Source of the DNA: CATQHD01 sp965243165
GTDB lineage: Bacteria > Actinomycetota > Acidimicrobiia > Spongiisociales > Spongiisociaceae
Length of the DNA stretch: 64,000 bases
Assembly: GCA_965243165.1 (NCBI GenBank)
Contig: OZ251535.1
Location: forward strand, 186,001-250,000
Direction of reading: 5' to 3'
The notes beneath the pieces were generated by a model. The model was not told the DNA's origin and made no database searches. It saw only the letters and a list, made by a program, of their open reading frames with translations. A program made the translations under genes and the position numbers. Numbering within the stretch: the stretch's first letter is position 1; the number at the start of each line of letters is the position of its first letter. Positions 36,253 to 44,723 of this stretch are shown here, piece by piece.

Positions 36253-37386
36253 TCAGCCCGCCCCCGCCTCGTCGATCACGGCCAGGAACCGGTCGATGTC
36301 GGCCCGGTTGTTGAACACGTGAGGGTCCACCCGGAGCATCTTCCCGTAGTGCCAACCGTCCACGCCCCGCCGCCTCATCAGGGCGCACATCTCTGCGGCC
36401 CGCTCCATGCGCACCGCCGCGATCCCCGCCCGCCTGGACGGATCCGCCGGGGTGTACAGGCCGAGGCCGCGGGAGGTCAGCTCGGCGATGCAGTAACCGG
36501 CCAGGTCCAGCACGTAGTCCTCCACCTCGGCCATGCCGACGCCGGCCAAGATCTCCAGACCGGGGGCGGCGGCGGCCAGCCCCAGCAGAGGCGGCGCTCC
36601 GAGGCGGAACCGGTCGGCGCCGGGTTTGGGTTTCAGGACGCGCTCGGCGGGGGGTGTGTCCGCCTCGTACCGAAACCCCGACAGCCCCGCCCGGGGCGGC
36701 AGCCGGTCCAGATAGCGCCGGTCCACGTACAGGAACCCCACCCCCGCCGGCCCCAGCAGCCACTTCATGGCGCCGCAGGCCAAGAAGTGCACCCCCCACC
36801 CGTGCACGTCTATCTGCAGGGCGCCCGCCGACTGCATGGCGTCCACCGCCAAGGCCGCGCCCCGCTCTTCGCACAAGGCGCCCAAGGCTTCGAGGTCGTG
36901 CCGGAACCCGGTCATCTCGTTGACGTGCGACACGCTCACCGCAATGGTGCGGTCGTCCACCGCCTCGGCCAGATCGTCGATATGCACGACCCTGCCCCGG
37001 GGCGCAACGAAGCGCCGCTTGATGGATTCGCGGCCTGCCAGCATCCAGGGAAACACCGAGGACGGGTAGGTGAAATCGTCGAACACCACGTTGCCGCCGG
37101 GGAGGCCGGCGAGCACCTCCGCCGCCAGGTTGGAGCCCGCCCCGGTGCAGTCGGTGATCAGCACCTCTGACGGGTCGGCGCCGATCAGGGGGGCGAACAG
37201 GTTCTGCGCCCGGTGGTACTCCTCGTCGAGCCGGTCGTAACGGTCGTTGGGGTCGTAGGTGACTTCGTCCAAGAAGCGCTCGACGGCTGCTCGGGCAGGG
37301 ATCGAAGCCGGCGCCATACCCCCGGAGAACAGGTAGGCCCGCTCGGCCAGCACCGGAAACAACCCCCGGACTTCCTCCTGCTTCAC
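36253..37386 (-). CDS. Class V PLP-dependent aminotransferase
   Basis: The 377-residue product has the class V fold shared by cysteine desulfurases and isopenicillin-N-epimerase-like enzymes. The PLP lysine is in ACGAMKWLLGPAGVGFLYV; SVSHVNEMTGFRHDLEALG and AVDAMQSAGALQIDVH are family segments. The conserved cysteine of desulfurases is not evident, so an epimerase, lyase or transaminase role is more likely. It starts at GTG with GGAGG-type sequence upstream and lies 59 bases after the fic gene in the same direction. Confidence 0.88.
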   Translation of the reverse strand: MKQEEVRGLFPVLAERAYLFSGGMAPASIPARAAVERFLDEVTYDPNDRYDRLDEEYHRAQNLFAPLIGADPSEVLITDCTGAGSNLAAEVLAGLPGGNVVFDDFTYPSSVFPWMLAGRESIKRRFVAPRGRVVHIDDLAEAVDDRTIAVSVSHVNEMTGFRHDLEALGALCEERGAALAVDAMQSAGALQIDVHGWGVHFLACGAMKWLLGPAGVGFLYVDRRYLDRLPPRAGLSGFRYEADTPPAERVLKPKPGADRFRLGAPPLLGLAAAAPGLEILAGVGMAEVEDYVLDLAGYCIAELTSRGLGLYTPADPSRRAGIAAVRMERAAEMCALMRRRGVDGWHYGKMLRVDPHVFNNRADIDRFLAVIDEAGAG

Positions 37387-37445
37387 GCCTCCGCCTCCCT
37401 GCCTCCTCTACGGGCAGCCGCTTCCCGCCCCCGGCCGCCCGCCGC

Positions 37446-38609
37446 TCAAGGGTGGGAGAAGGCTTCTATCTTCTCCACCAGAGGGCGGACTCCTTCAGGG
37501 GTGCGCTCCAGCAGCTCCAGGTGGATCAAGCGGTTGAGGTCTCTGGTTACGGTCTTGGAGGTGCGCCCGGCGTAGGCGGCGGCCAAGCGGGGGGTGAGCA
37601 GCCTGATCTCGGAGCGGGGGGTGAGCCGGGACGGCGGCAAAGAGGTCGCCAGGAGGCGCTGGCGGCGCCCGGCGGTGGTGTCGTGGCGGCGCATCACTTC
37701 GTTGACGTAGCGCTCCCACACCATGGACAGGTGCTGAGAGTCGATCCATTCCAGCTGCTCGGCCAGGCCGTCCACGAATCCGTCCAACGAATAGACGATG
37801 AACTCCAAGGGCGACCAGGGCTGTATGCGGCTCGACCGGTCGAGCACCTGGTAATAACGGCTTCGGGTCCGGTTGTAGTGCAGCGAGAAGAGCTGGGTGG
37901 CGGGGGCGGGCACCATTCCCGAGGAGGCGAGCAGGTGGTACTCCACCAGCCGGGCGGTGCGGCCGTTGCCCCGGCCGAAGGGGCGGATCCAGGCCAGGTA
38001 GAGATGGGCCAGCAGGGCGCGGGTCAGGGCCTCGGGGAAGGCGGGCGGGCGGGCGGCGCCGGCCTCTAGGAGATCCCCCGCCAGCCAGCCGCACAGCCTC
38101 TCCACCAGGTAGGAGCAATCCTCGGCGGGCGGCCCCAGGTAGCGGCCCCATCCGATCCCGCCCGTTCGGAAGGCGCCCGGATGGATATCGCCGTCCAAAT
38201 CCACGCTCCGCAGCACCGACTCGTTGTAGGAACAGATCACCTCCGGGGTCAGGTCGAAATCGCCGCCTGCCCGCACCCGCTCCCTGACGGCCGCCTGGGC
38301 GTCCATCACGTTGCGCACCTCCTGCTCCAGGTAGCGGCGGGAGGGCGGCAGCCCCAGCGGGCCGTCCAGCATGTCGGCCACCTCTTCCTCGGTGAGGGTG
38401 TTGTATTCGATGGCGACGGTGGCTTGGACTCCCCTGCTCAGGTAGATCCGGCGCAGACGGTCGGCGACCTTCGGCAGCAGCGGCGTTCCGGTGAGGTGCT
38501 CGCAGTCGGCCTGCGCCCGTCCGAAGGTCATCCACTCCCGCAGGCCGAACTCGGCGGTGTCGAACTCGAAAGACAGCCACGGATGCGTCTCTAGATATTG
38601 GCGGCCCAT
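37446..38609 (-). CDS. Fic-domain protein with altered catalytic motif
   Basis: The 387-residue product has the Fic architecture: an N-terminal inhibitory helix (TVAIEYNTLTEEE, close to the S/TxxxE(G/N) motif with Tyr for Gly), the Fic core, and a C-terminal winged-helix-like region (YAGRTSKTVTRDLNRLIHL). The active-site loop reads IRPFGRGNGRTARL where active enzymes have HPFxDGNGRxxR, so the catalytic His is Arg and the acidic residue is Arg. Canonical AMP transfer is therefore doubtful. I start at ATG 38609, preceded by GAGAGGAAG. Confidence 0.85.
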   Translation of the reverse strand: MGRQYLETHPWLSFEFDTAEFGLREWMTFGRAQADCEHLTGTPLLPKVADRLRRIYLSRGVQATVAIEYNTLTEEEVADMLDGPLGLPPSRRYLEQEVRNVMDAQAAVRERVRAGGDFDLTPEVICSYNESVLRSVDLDGDIHPGAFRTGGIGWGRYLGPPAEDCSYLVERLCGWLAGDLLEAGAARPPAFPEALTRALLAHLYLAWIRPFGRGNGRTARLVEYHLLASSGMVPAPATQLFSLHYNRTRSRYYQVLDRSSRIQPWSPLEFIVYSLDGFVDGLAEQLEWIDSQHLSMVWERYVNEVMRRHDTTAGRRQRLLATSLPPSRLTPRSEIRLLTPRLAAAYAGRTSKTVTRDLNRLIHLELLERTPEGVRPLVEKIEAFSHP

Positions 38610-38847
38610 TCTCTTCCTCTCTGGGGCTGTCACGCCGGATGATAGACCGTCCGCAGATTATGACCCGTAAAATGTCCCCCCGATTGTCCTCCTGGATCGA
38701 AGACCCGCGGCGGACCTTTTCCGACTCCCTTTCCCCGGCCCGGAAGGGCCGTGTTAGCATACCGCCCACCAGTTGAGTGGATTGATCGTTCCGGGCGGAA
38801 TCGAGGGGATGCCCCGCCTGTCTGGATCCAAACAAGGAGGAGGACCG

Positions 38848-40797
38848 ATGAACAAGACCCGTGTATGGATGGCCGCGCTCTTGGCGCTGGCGCTCTTCGC
38901 CGCCGCCTGCGGCGGGGACGCCGATGAACCTGCGGCCGCCCCCACGACTCAGGCGGCCGCAGCTGAGCCGACGACGACCGCCGCCGCCATGGCGGACGAC
39001 GACATGACCGAAGACACCATGGCCGAGGACACCATGTCGGACGACATGACCGAAGACACCATGTCGGACGACATGACCGAAGACACCATGGCCGAGGACA
39101 TGACCGAAGACACCATGGCGGAAGAAACCCCCGAAGTCACCACCACCCTTGCCACCACCGGCGACGAATTGGCCGGGGGCGAGGGCAGCTGCGCTCCGCC
39201 GTCCGAGGCGGCGCCGCCTAGAGGGGTCGCTCCGGCGTCCGGCATGACCATCGTCCGGGCCATCAGCGGCGACGTCTCCACCATCGACCCGCGGCGCAAC
39301 TTCGAAGCCCGGGCCTCGGAGATGGTGGCCAACATGTACGACCAGCTCACCACCTTCCATCTCGAGGAGAACGCAGACGGAGTGCTGGTGGCGGACTCCA
39401 CCCGGCCCCAGGGTCTGCTGGCGGAAAGCTGGGAGTTCAACGAGAACTGCACCTCGGTCACCTTCACCCTGCGCCAAGGGGTGAAGTTCCACCACAGCGG
39501 CAACGAGATGACCGCCGACGACGTGAAGTGGAGCTTCCGCCGGGCGGCCTACCTGGACCAGGGCGGCTGGTTCGACCATGCGGTGATCGGCCTCTACGAC
39601 TTCGGGTCGGAGGGTGACATCGACGACGCCATCACGGTCATCGACGACTACACCATCCGCTTCGACTTCAACAAGCCCACTCCGTTCCCCCTGCACGTGC
39701 TCTCCAACGCCGGGGTCACCGTCTACGACTCGGAGGTGTTGGCGCGTCATGGCACCACGGACGATCCGTGGGCCCACAACTACCTGAAGACCAACGACGT
39801 GGGCACCGGCCCCTACTACCTGGAGACGCTGGAGCCGGGCGTGCAGATCGTGCTGCGGCGCAACGACGACTACTTCCTCGGCCCGGCCCAGGCGGAGCGC
39901 ATCATCCTGCGGGTGATCCCCGACGCCGGCCAGCAGGCGGCGTTGCTGGTGGCGGGAGAGATCGACTTCGCCGAAGCGGTGCCGGTGACCGCCATTCCCG
40001 GCCTGCGCGACCAGGGCGTGAAGGTCACCACGGTGGGCGGCAACAACCAGGCCGTCATGTACATGAATCCGACCCGGGCGCCGTTCGACGACCAGGCGGT
40101 CAGGCAGGCCATCTCCTACGCCTACCCCTACGACGACGTGATCGAGGGCGTCTACTTCGGCGCGGCCAGCCGCGGCGGAGGGCCGATCCCCTCGACCACT
40201 CCGGCCTTCGACCCCGACGCCCCCTTCTACAGCTATGACCTGGACAAGGCGGCGGAGCTGTTGGCCTCCTCGGGCTACCCCGACGGCTTCAGCGCCGATC
40301 TGTACATAGACGGCACGCTGGCCTTCGCCCCCGAGCTGGCGATCGTGGTGCAGGCCAACCTGGCTCTGATCGGGATCGACGTGAACATCGTGAGGCTGGA
40401 TTCCGGGCAGTTCCGTGACAACGTCTTCGCCCAAGACGAAGACGGCAACCGGATCAACCCGATGGACTTCTTCTTGTTCTACTTCGGCTCCGGTTCGTGG
40501 GTGAACGAGCCCCAGTACCACATGGAGCTCTTCTGGGAGCCGAACGCCTTCGCCATGCGGAGCAACTACGAGAACGCCGAAGTCACCGAGAAGCTGGAAG
40601 CCGCCAAGTTCCTGAGCCCGGCCGAGCCGGACAGGACTCAGCTCTACCACGACGTGCAGTCGCTGATGCTGGCCGACGCTCCGGCGGTGTGGCTGGCCGA
40701 GCCCCACCACATCGTGGCCTCCAGCCAGTCCGTCCAGGGGTTCATCTGGCGGCCCGACCAGATCAACCGGTACTACTACGTAACCAAGTCGTCCTGA
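38848..40797 (+). CDS. Oligopeptide/dipeptide-type ABC substrate-binding lipoprotein
   Basis: The 649-residue product has a lipoprotein signal with FAAAC, an Ala/Thr-rich linker, an unusual Met-Asp-Glu repeat tract (units such as DDMTEDTM, residues about 48-95), and a family 5 solute-binding domain (AESWEFNENCTSVTFTLRQG, MTADDVKWSFRRA, NEPQYHMELF). It captures peptides or similar ligands outside the membrane. AAGGAGGAGG lies just before the ATG at 38848. It heads the seven-gene transport/hydrolase operon and is followed by a strong hairpin. Confidence 0.93.
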   Translation: MNKTRVWMAALLALALFAAACGGDADEPAAAPTTQAAAAEPTTTAAAMADDDMTEDTMAEDTMSDDMTEDTMSDDMTEDTMAEDMTEDTMAEETPEVTTTLATTGDELAGGEGSCAPPSEAAPPRGVAPASGMTIVRAISGDVSTIDPRRNFEARASEMVANMYDQLTTFHLEENADGVLVADSTRPQGLLAESWEFNENCTSVTFTLRQGVKFHHSGNEMTADDVKWSFRRAAYLDQGGWFDHAVIGLYDFGSEGDIDDAITVIDDYTIRFDFNKPTPFPLHVLSNAGVTVYDSEVLARHGTTDDPWAHNYLKTNDVGTGPYYLETLEPGVQIVLRRNDDYFLGPAQAERIILRVIPDAGQQAALLVAGEIDFAEAVPVTAIPGLRDQGVKVTTVGGNNQAVMYMNPTRAPFDDQAVRQAISYAYPYDDVIEGVYFGAASRGGGPIPSTTPAFDPDAPFYSYDLDKAAELLASSGYPDGFSADLYIDGTLAFAPELAIVVQANLALIGIDVNIVRLDSGQFRDNVFAQDEDGNRINPMDFFLFYFGSGSWVNEPQYHMELFWEPNAFAMRSNYENAEVTEKLEAAKFLSPAEPDRTQLYHDVQSLMLADAPAVWLAEPHHIVASSQSVQGFIWRPDQINRYYYVTKSS

Positions 40798-40825
40798 TCC
40801 GTCGGGCAGCGGCTTGAAGCAAGCC

Positions 40826-40871
40826 GGGCGAAGCCGCCCGCGGCCGGTTCGCCGGCCGGGCGGCTTCGCCC
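40826..40871 (+). terminator. UUCG-capped hairpin between binding-protein and permease genes
   Basis: GGGCGAAGCCGCC (40826-40838) pairs perfectly with GGCGGCTTCGCCC (40859-40871); inside, after a two-base bulge, CGGCCGG pairs with CCGGCCG around a TTCG tetraloop. This 20-bp stem has no T-tract. Its position 28 bases after the binding-protein stop suggests an attenuator or 3'-end stabiliser that keeps the binding protein more abundant than the permeases. Confidence 0.7.
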
Positions 40872-40931
40872 CCAAGGCGGCGCGGGCCGGGCCGAGGCCG
40901 TGACGCACGGGAGGCCGAGCCGGACGAGCTG

Positions 40932-41975
40932 ATGCTTTCATACGTGACCCGAAGGGTGATAGCGCTGATCCCGATCCTCATCGGGGTTACCCTCCTCGCC
41001 TTCTTGGTCTCCCGCGCCTTGCCGGGGGATCCGGCCCGGCTGTACGCAGGCATCCAGGCCTCCGACGCGCAGGTGGAGGCCATCCGGGAACGCCTGGGCC
41101 TCAACCGTTCCCTCCCTCAGCAGTACTGCGTCTACATGATCGGCCGGACCTGCCTCGGCGAGTCCGGCGGCGGCGGGCTGATCCGGGGGGACCTCGGTGA
41201 ATCGATCCGCACCGGGTTCTCGGTCGCCGAAGATATAACGGCGCGGCTCCCGGCCACCATCGAGATGGTGGGGGCGGGCATGCTCTTCGCCTTGGCGTTG
41301 GCGCTTCCTCTCGGGGTGTGGGCGGCGGTGCGGCGCGGCAAGCTGATCGACCGGTTCTCCCGCTTCATCTCCACCCTGGGCGTCGCCGTACCCGACTTCT
41401 GGCTGGCCCTCATCCTGCTGCTGGTGTTTTTCGTGTTCCTGGGTTGGCTTCCGGGGCCGGTGGGGCGCCTAGACATCACGGCCATACCGCCCGACGGCCC
41501 CACCGGCCTCTATGTGCTCGACTCTTTGATAAAGGGCCAATGGGAAACCTTCCGCAACGCGTTGTCCCATCTGATCCTGCCGATGGTCGCCATGGGCTTC
41601 CCCGCCGCCGCCCCCATCCTGCGGCTCACCCGCAACGCCACCCTGTCGGTGCTCAACTCCGACTACATCGCCTTCGGCCGGGCGTCGGGCCTGCGGGGCG
41701 CCCCCCTGTACATGAAGTACGTGCTCCGCAACGCCCTGCCGGGCGCGGTGACCATGGCGGGGCTGATCGCCGGATACATGATCGGGGGGGCGGTGCTGGT
41801 GGAAAGGGTGTTCTCTTGGCCGGGGGTGGGCCTCTACGCCGTCAATTCCCTCCAGAACTCCGACTATCCGGCCATCCAGGGGTTCGTGCTGCTGTCGGCC
41901 GTCACCTATATGCTGGTGTTCTTGGCCGTCGACTTGGTGCAGTCGGTGATCGATCCGCGGGTGAGGTTGAAATGA
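40932..41975 (+). CDS. Dipeptide-type ABC transporter permease (DppB-like)
   Basis: The 347-residue product (MLSYVTRRVIALIPILIGVT) is a typical DppB/OppB inner-membrane subunit with six hydrophobic segments and the DppB start pattern. The cytoplasmic EAA-type loop reads YIAFGRASGLRGAPLYMKYV. The insertion between the first periplasmic parts (CVYMIGRTCLGESGGGG) is slightly long. Its stop overlaps the next permease by four bases. Confidence 0.94.
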   Translation: MLSYVTRRVIALIPILIGVTLLAFLVSRALPGDPARLYAGIQASDAQVEAIRERLGLNRSLPQQYCVYMIGRTCLGESGGGGLIRGDLGESIRTGFSVAEDITARLPATIEMVGAGMLFALALALPLGVWAAVRRGKLIDRFSRFISTLGVAVPDFWLALILLLVFFVFLGWLPGPVGRLDITAIPPDGPTGLYVLDSLIKGQWETFRNALSHLILPMVAMGFPAAAPILRLTRNATLSVLNSDYIAFGRASGLRGAPLYMKYVLRNALPGAVTMAGLIAGYMIGGAVLVERVFSWPGVGLYAVNSLQNSDYPAIQGFVLLSAVTYMLVFLAVDLVQSVIDPRVRLK

Positions 41976-42802
41976 CCGCCAAGAGATACGACGGCCGGCT
42001 GATAACCGGAACCGCCCTCTTCGGTTTCATGGTTGCAGTAGCGGTTTTCGCCCCCCTCATCGCCCGCAACGATCCGCTGGCCATCGACCTCGGCAACCAG
42101 CACCTGGCGCCCTCCGCCGAACACTGGTTCGGAACGGCCAAACTCGGGTTCGACATCTTCGCCCGGGTGGTCTACGCCGCCCGCTACGACCTCCTGATCG
42201 CGGTCTCGGCGGTGGCCCTTTCCATCGCCGTCGGCCTTCCCATCGGGCTGGCGGTCGGCTACTTCGGGGGGTGGATCGACTCGATAACGATGCGGGGCCT
42301 CGACATCATCCAGGCCTTCCCGGCCTTCGTGCTGGCGGTGGGGGTGCTCTCGGCCTTGGGGGAAGGGGTTTGGAACCTGATCCTGGTGGTAGGGATCGTA
42401 GGGGTTCCCACCTTCGTCCGGCTGGTCCGGGCCGAGGTCCGGTCGCTGAAGGAGCATTCCTACGTGGAGGCGGGCCGGGCGGTAGGCAATTCGCGCGGCA
42501 GCATCCTGGTTCGCTACATCGCTCCGGGCACGATAGGAACCGTCGCCACCCAGGCGGCCATCAGCTGCGGCTGGGCGATCATGCTCACCGCCGCCCTGGG
42601 TTTCATCGGCTTGGGCGTCCCCCTCCCCGAGCCGGAATGGGGGGCGATGATCGCCGAAGGCGTGTCAGAGATGGTGGTGAATAGGCGCTGGTGGATTTCG
42701 GTCTTTCCGGGCATGGCCATCGCCGTCACCGTCTTCTCTTTGAGCCTCATCGGCGAATCGGTGGCCGATCTCGTGGAACCCACCAGGAGGAAGTCGCGGT
42801 GA
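41972..42802 (+). CDS. Dipeptide-type ABC transporter permease (DppC-like)
   Basis: The 276-residue product is the second permease: LAPSAEHWFGTAKLGFDIFA matches the DppC/OppC periplasmic signature, and SYVEAGRAVGNSRGSILVRY is the EAA loop that docks the ATPase. Six membrane segments are evident. The ATG overlaps the upstream stop and its own stop overlaps the next gene's GTG by four bases. Confidence 0.94.
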   Translation: MTAKRYDGRLITGTALFGFMVAVAVFAPLIARNDPLAIDLGNQHLAPSAEHWFGTAKLGFDIFARVVYAARYDLLIAVSAVALSIAVGLPIGLAVGYFGGWIDSITMRGLDIIQAFPAFVLAVGVLSALGEGVWNLILVVGIVGVPTFVRLVRAEVRSLKEHSYVEAGRAVGNSRGSILVRYIAPGTIGTVATQAAISCGWAIMLTAALGFIGLGVPLPEPEWGAMIAEGVSEMVVNRRWWISVFPGMAIAVTVFSLSLIGESVADLVEPTRRKSR

Positions 42803-43758
42803 GCGCTCTCCTCGAAGTCAGCGGCCTGGAAGTGGGGATCCAGGGCCTCCCCATCCTCCGGGGAGTGGACCTGGAGGTCAGCCCGGGTGAGATACTCGGG
42901 GTGGTGGGCGAGACCGGGGCGGGCAAGTCGATGACCGCCCGCTCCATTCTCGATCTGCTGCCCGCCGGCGCCGGGGTCTCCTTCGCGTCCTGCCGCTTCG
43001 ACGGAGAGGATTTCATACCGGTGAAGGCGCGCCGCCAAGCCCGGGGGCGGCGGATCGGCTTCGTGCCGCAACGGCCCCGGGGCAGCCTCAACCCGGTGTT
43101 CCGAGTCGGCCGCCAGCTCTCCGACGCCCTCCGCCGCCTGCGGGGCCTGGGCAGGCGGGCAGCCAAGAGCGAGGCCTTGGACCTGCTCCGCTCGGTCCGC
43201 ATAACCGACCCGGAGCGGGTGTACCGGTCGTTCCCCCACGAGCTGTCGGGGGGGATGTGCCAAAGGGTCTGCATCGCCGTCGCCTTGGCGGGCGAGCCCG
43301 ACCTGATAATCGCCGACGAGCCCACCACCGGCCTCGACGTAACCATCCAGGCCGAGATCCTCCGGTTGCTGGGGGACCTGATCTCGGAGCGCAACGCCGC
43401 CGGGATGCTGATCACCCACGACTTGGGGGTGGTGGCGGATGTCTGCGACCGGGTGGCGGTGATGTACGCCGGGCGGGTGGTGAACACGGGCGCCACCGCC
43501 GAGATCTACCGCCAAGCCCTTCATCCGTACGCCAACCAGCTGGTGTCCATCGCCGCCTCGCTCGACTCCGGCGGCGCCCCGCGAGAAGTCCCGGGGCGGG
43601 TGCCCAACCCCGGCGAGAACCTGGCTTCGTGCGCGTTCGCTCCGCGTTGCTTCCGGGCGGAACCCGGTTGCTTCGAGGAGGAGCCCCCCCTGGTCGAAGC
43701 GGCGGAGCAGTCCGCTTTCTGCCGCTGCCCCATCACCGCCGAGGCGGCTGCGCGATGA
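42799..43758 (+). CDS. Dipeptide-type ABC transporter ATPase (DppD-like)
   Basis: The 319-residue product has Walker A GETGAGKS, signature LSGGMCQRV, Walker B DLIIADEPTTGLD and the switch His (ITHDLG). The C-terminal Cys-rich segment (CAFAPRCFRAEPGC) is the oligopeptide-ATPase extension that in relatives binds an Fe-S cluster. The start is GTG at 42799. Confidence 0.94.
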   Translation: MSALLEVSGLEVGIQGLPILRGVDLEVSPGEILGVVGETGAGKSMTARSILDLLPAGAGVSFASCRFDGEDFIPVKARRQARGRRIGFVPQRPRGSLNPVFRVGRQLSDALRRLRGLGRRAAKSEALDLLRSVRITDPERVYRSFPHELSGGMCQRVCIAVALAGEPDLIIADEPTTGLDVTIQAEILRLLGDLISERNAAGMLITHDLGVVADVCDRVAVMYAGRVVNTGATAEIYRQALHPYANQLVSIAASLDSGGAPREVPGRVPNPGENLASCAFAPRCFRAEPGCFEEEPPLVEAAEQSAFCRCPITAEAAAR

Positions 43759-44723
43759 CGGGCGGGGCGGACACCCTGGCGGTCAGGAACCTCACCAAGG
43801 TCTTCAAGATCAAGACCGGAGGGTTCCGCCAGGCCGACCTGGCGGCGGTCGACGACGTAACCATCTCCATCCCCGCCGGAAGGACCCTGGCGGTGGTGGG
43901 CGAGTCGGGGTCGGGCAAGACCACCCTGGCCCGCCTGATCCTGCGCCTGCTGGAGCCCACCGGGGGAACGGTGCTCCTGGAGAACGTCGACATCTCCGGG
44001 GTAGAGGGCGCCGAGCTGGAGAAGACCCGCTCCCGCATGCAGATCGTCTTCCAAGACCCCTACGACTCGCTCTCGCCCTGGCAGACGGTGGGGCGCACCG
44101 TGGCCGAGCCGCTGCTGGTGCACCGGGGCCTCACCATGAAAGAAGCCGCCGGGCCGGTGGCCGGCATGCTGGAGCGGGTGGGCCTCAGCCCCGAACACGC
44201 CCGGCGCTATCCGCACGAGCTCTCCGGCGGCCAGGCCCAGCGGGTGGGAATCGCCCGGGCGGTGATAACCGGCCCCGCCCTGGTGGTGCTGGACGAACCC
44301 ACCTCGTCGCTTGACATGTCGGTCCAGTCCCAGATACTGCTCCTGCTGCAGTCGCTGCAGGAAGAGATGAACATCTCCTATCTGTTCATCTCCCACGACC
44401 TGACCGTGGTCCGCTACATAGCCCACGACCTGGCGGTCATGTATCTGGGCAAGGTGGTCGAGTCGGGGCCGGCGGCGCAGGTGTTCGCCTCGCCCCGCCA
44501 CCCCTACACCGAGGCGCTGCTCCGGGCGGCGCCCCGCCCCGACCCCTCCTACAAGACCGACCACGTCTATCTGGTCGGCGAGCAGCCCTCCGCCCTGGAC
44601 CGGGCCCCCGGCTGCCCCCTCTACGGGCGGTGCCCGATCGCCGAAGACGTCTGCGCCGACACCCCGCAGGAACTGACGGACATCGGCGGCGGACACCGCG
44701 CAGCATGTTGGAAGCAGACTTGA
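43755..44723 (+). CDS. Dipeptide-type ABC transporter ATPase (DppF-like)
   Basis: The 322-residue product is the partner ATPase: Walker A GESGSGKTT, signature LSGGQAQRV, Walker B LVVLDEPTSSLD, and SHDLTVVRYIAHD. The C-terminal CPLYGRCPIAEDVC again matches the oligopeptide ATPase extension. It overlaps both neighbours, so importer and hydrolase genes are translated together. Confidence 0.94.
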   Translation: MTGGADTLAVRNLTKVFKIKTGGFRQADLAAVDDVTISIPAGRTLAVVGESGSGKTTLARLILRLLEPTGGTVLLENVDISGVEGAELEKTRSRMQIVFQDPYDSLSPWQTVGRTVAEPLLVHRGLTMKEAAGPVAGMLERVGLSPEHARRYPHELSGGQAQRVGIARAVITGPALVVLDEPTSSLDMSVQSQILLLLQSLQEEMNISYLFISHDLTVVRYIAHDLAVMYLGKVVESGPAAQVFASPRHPYTEALLRAAPRPDPSYKTDHVYLVGEQPSALDRAPGCPLYGRCPIAEDVCADTPQELTDIGGGHRAACWKQT

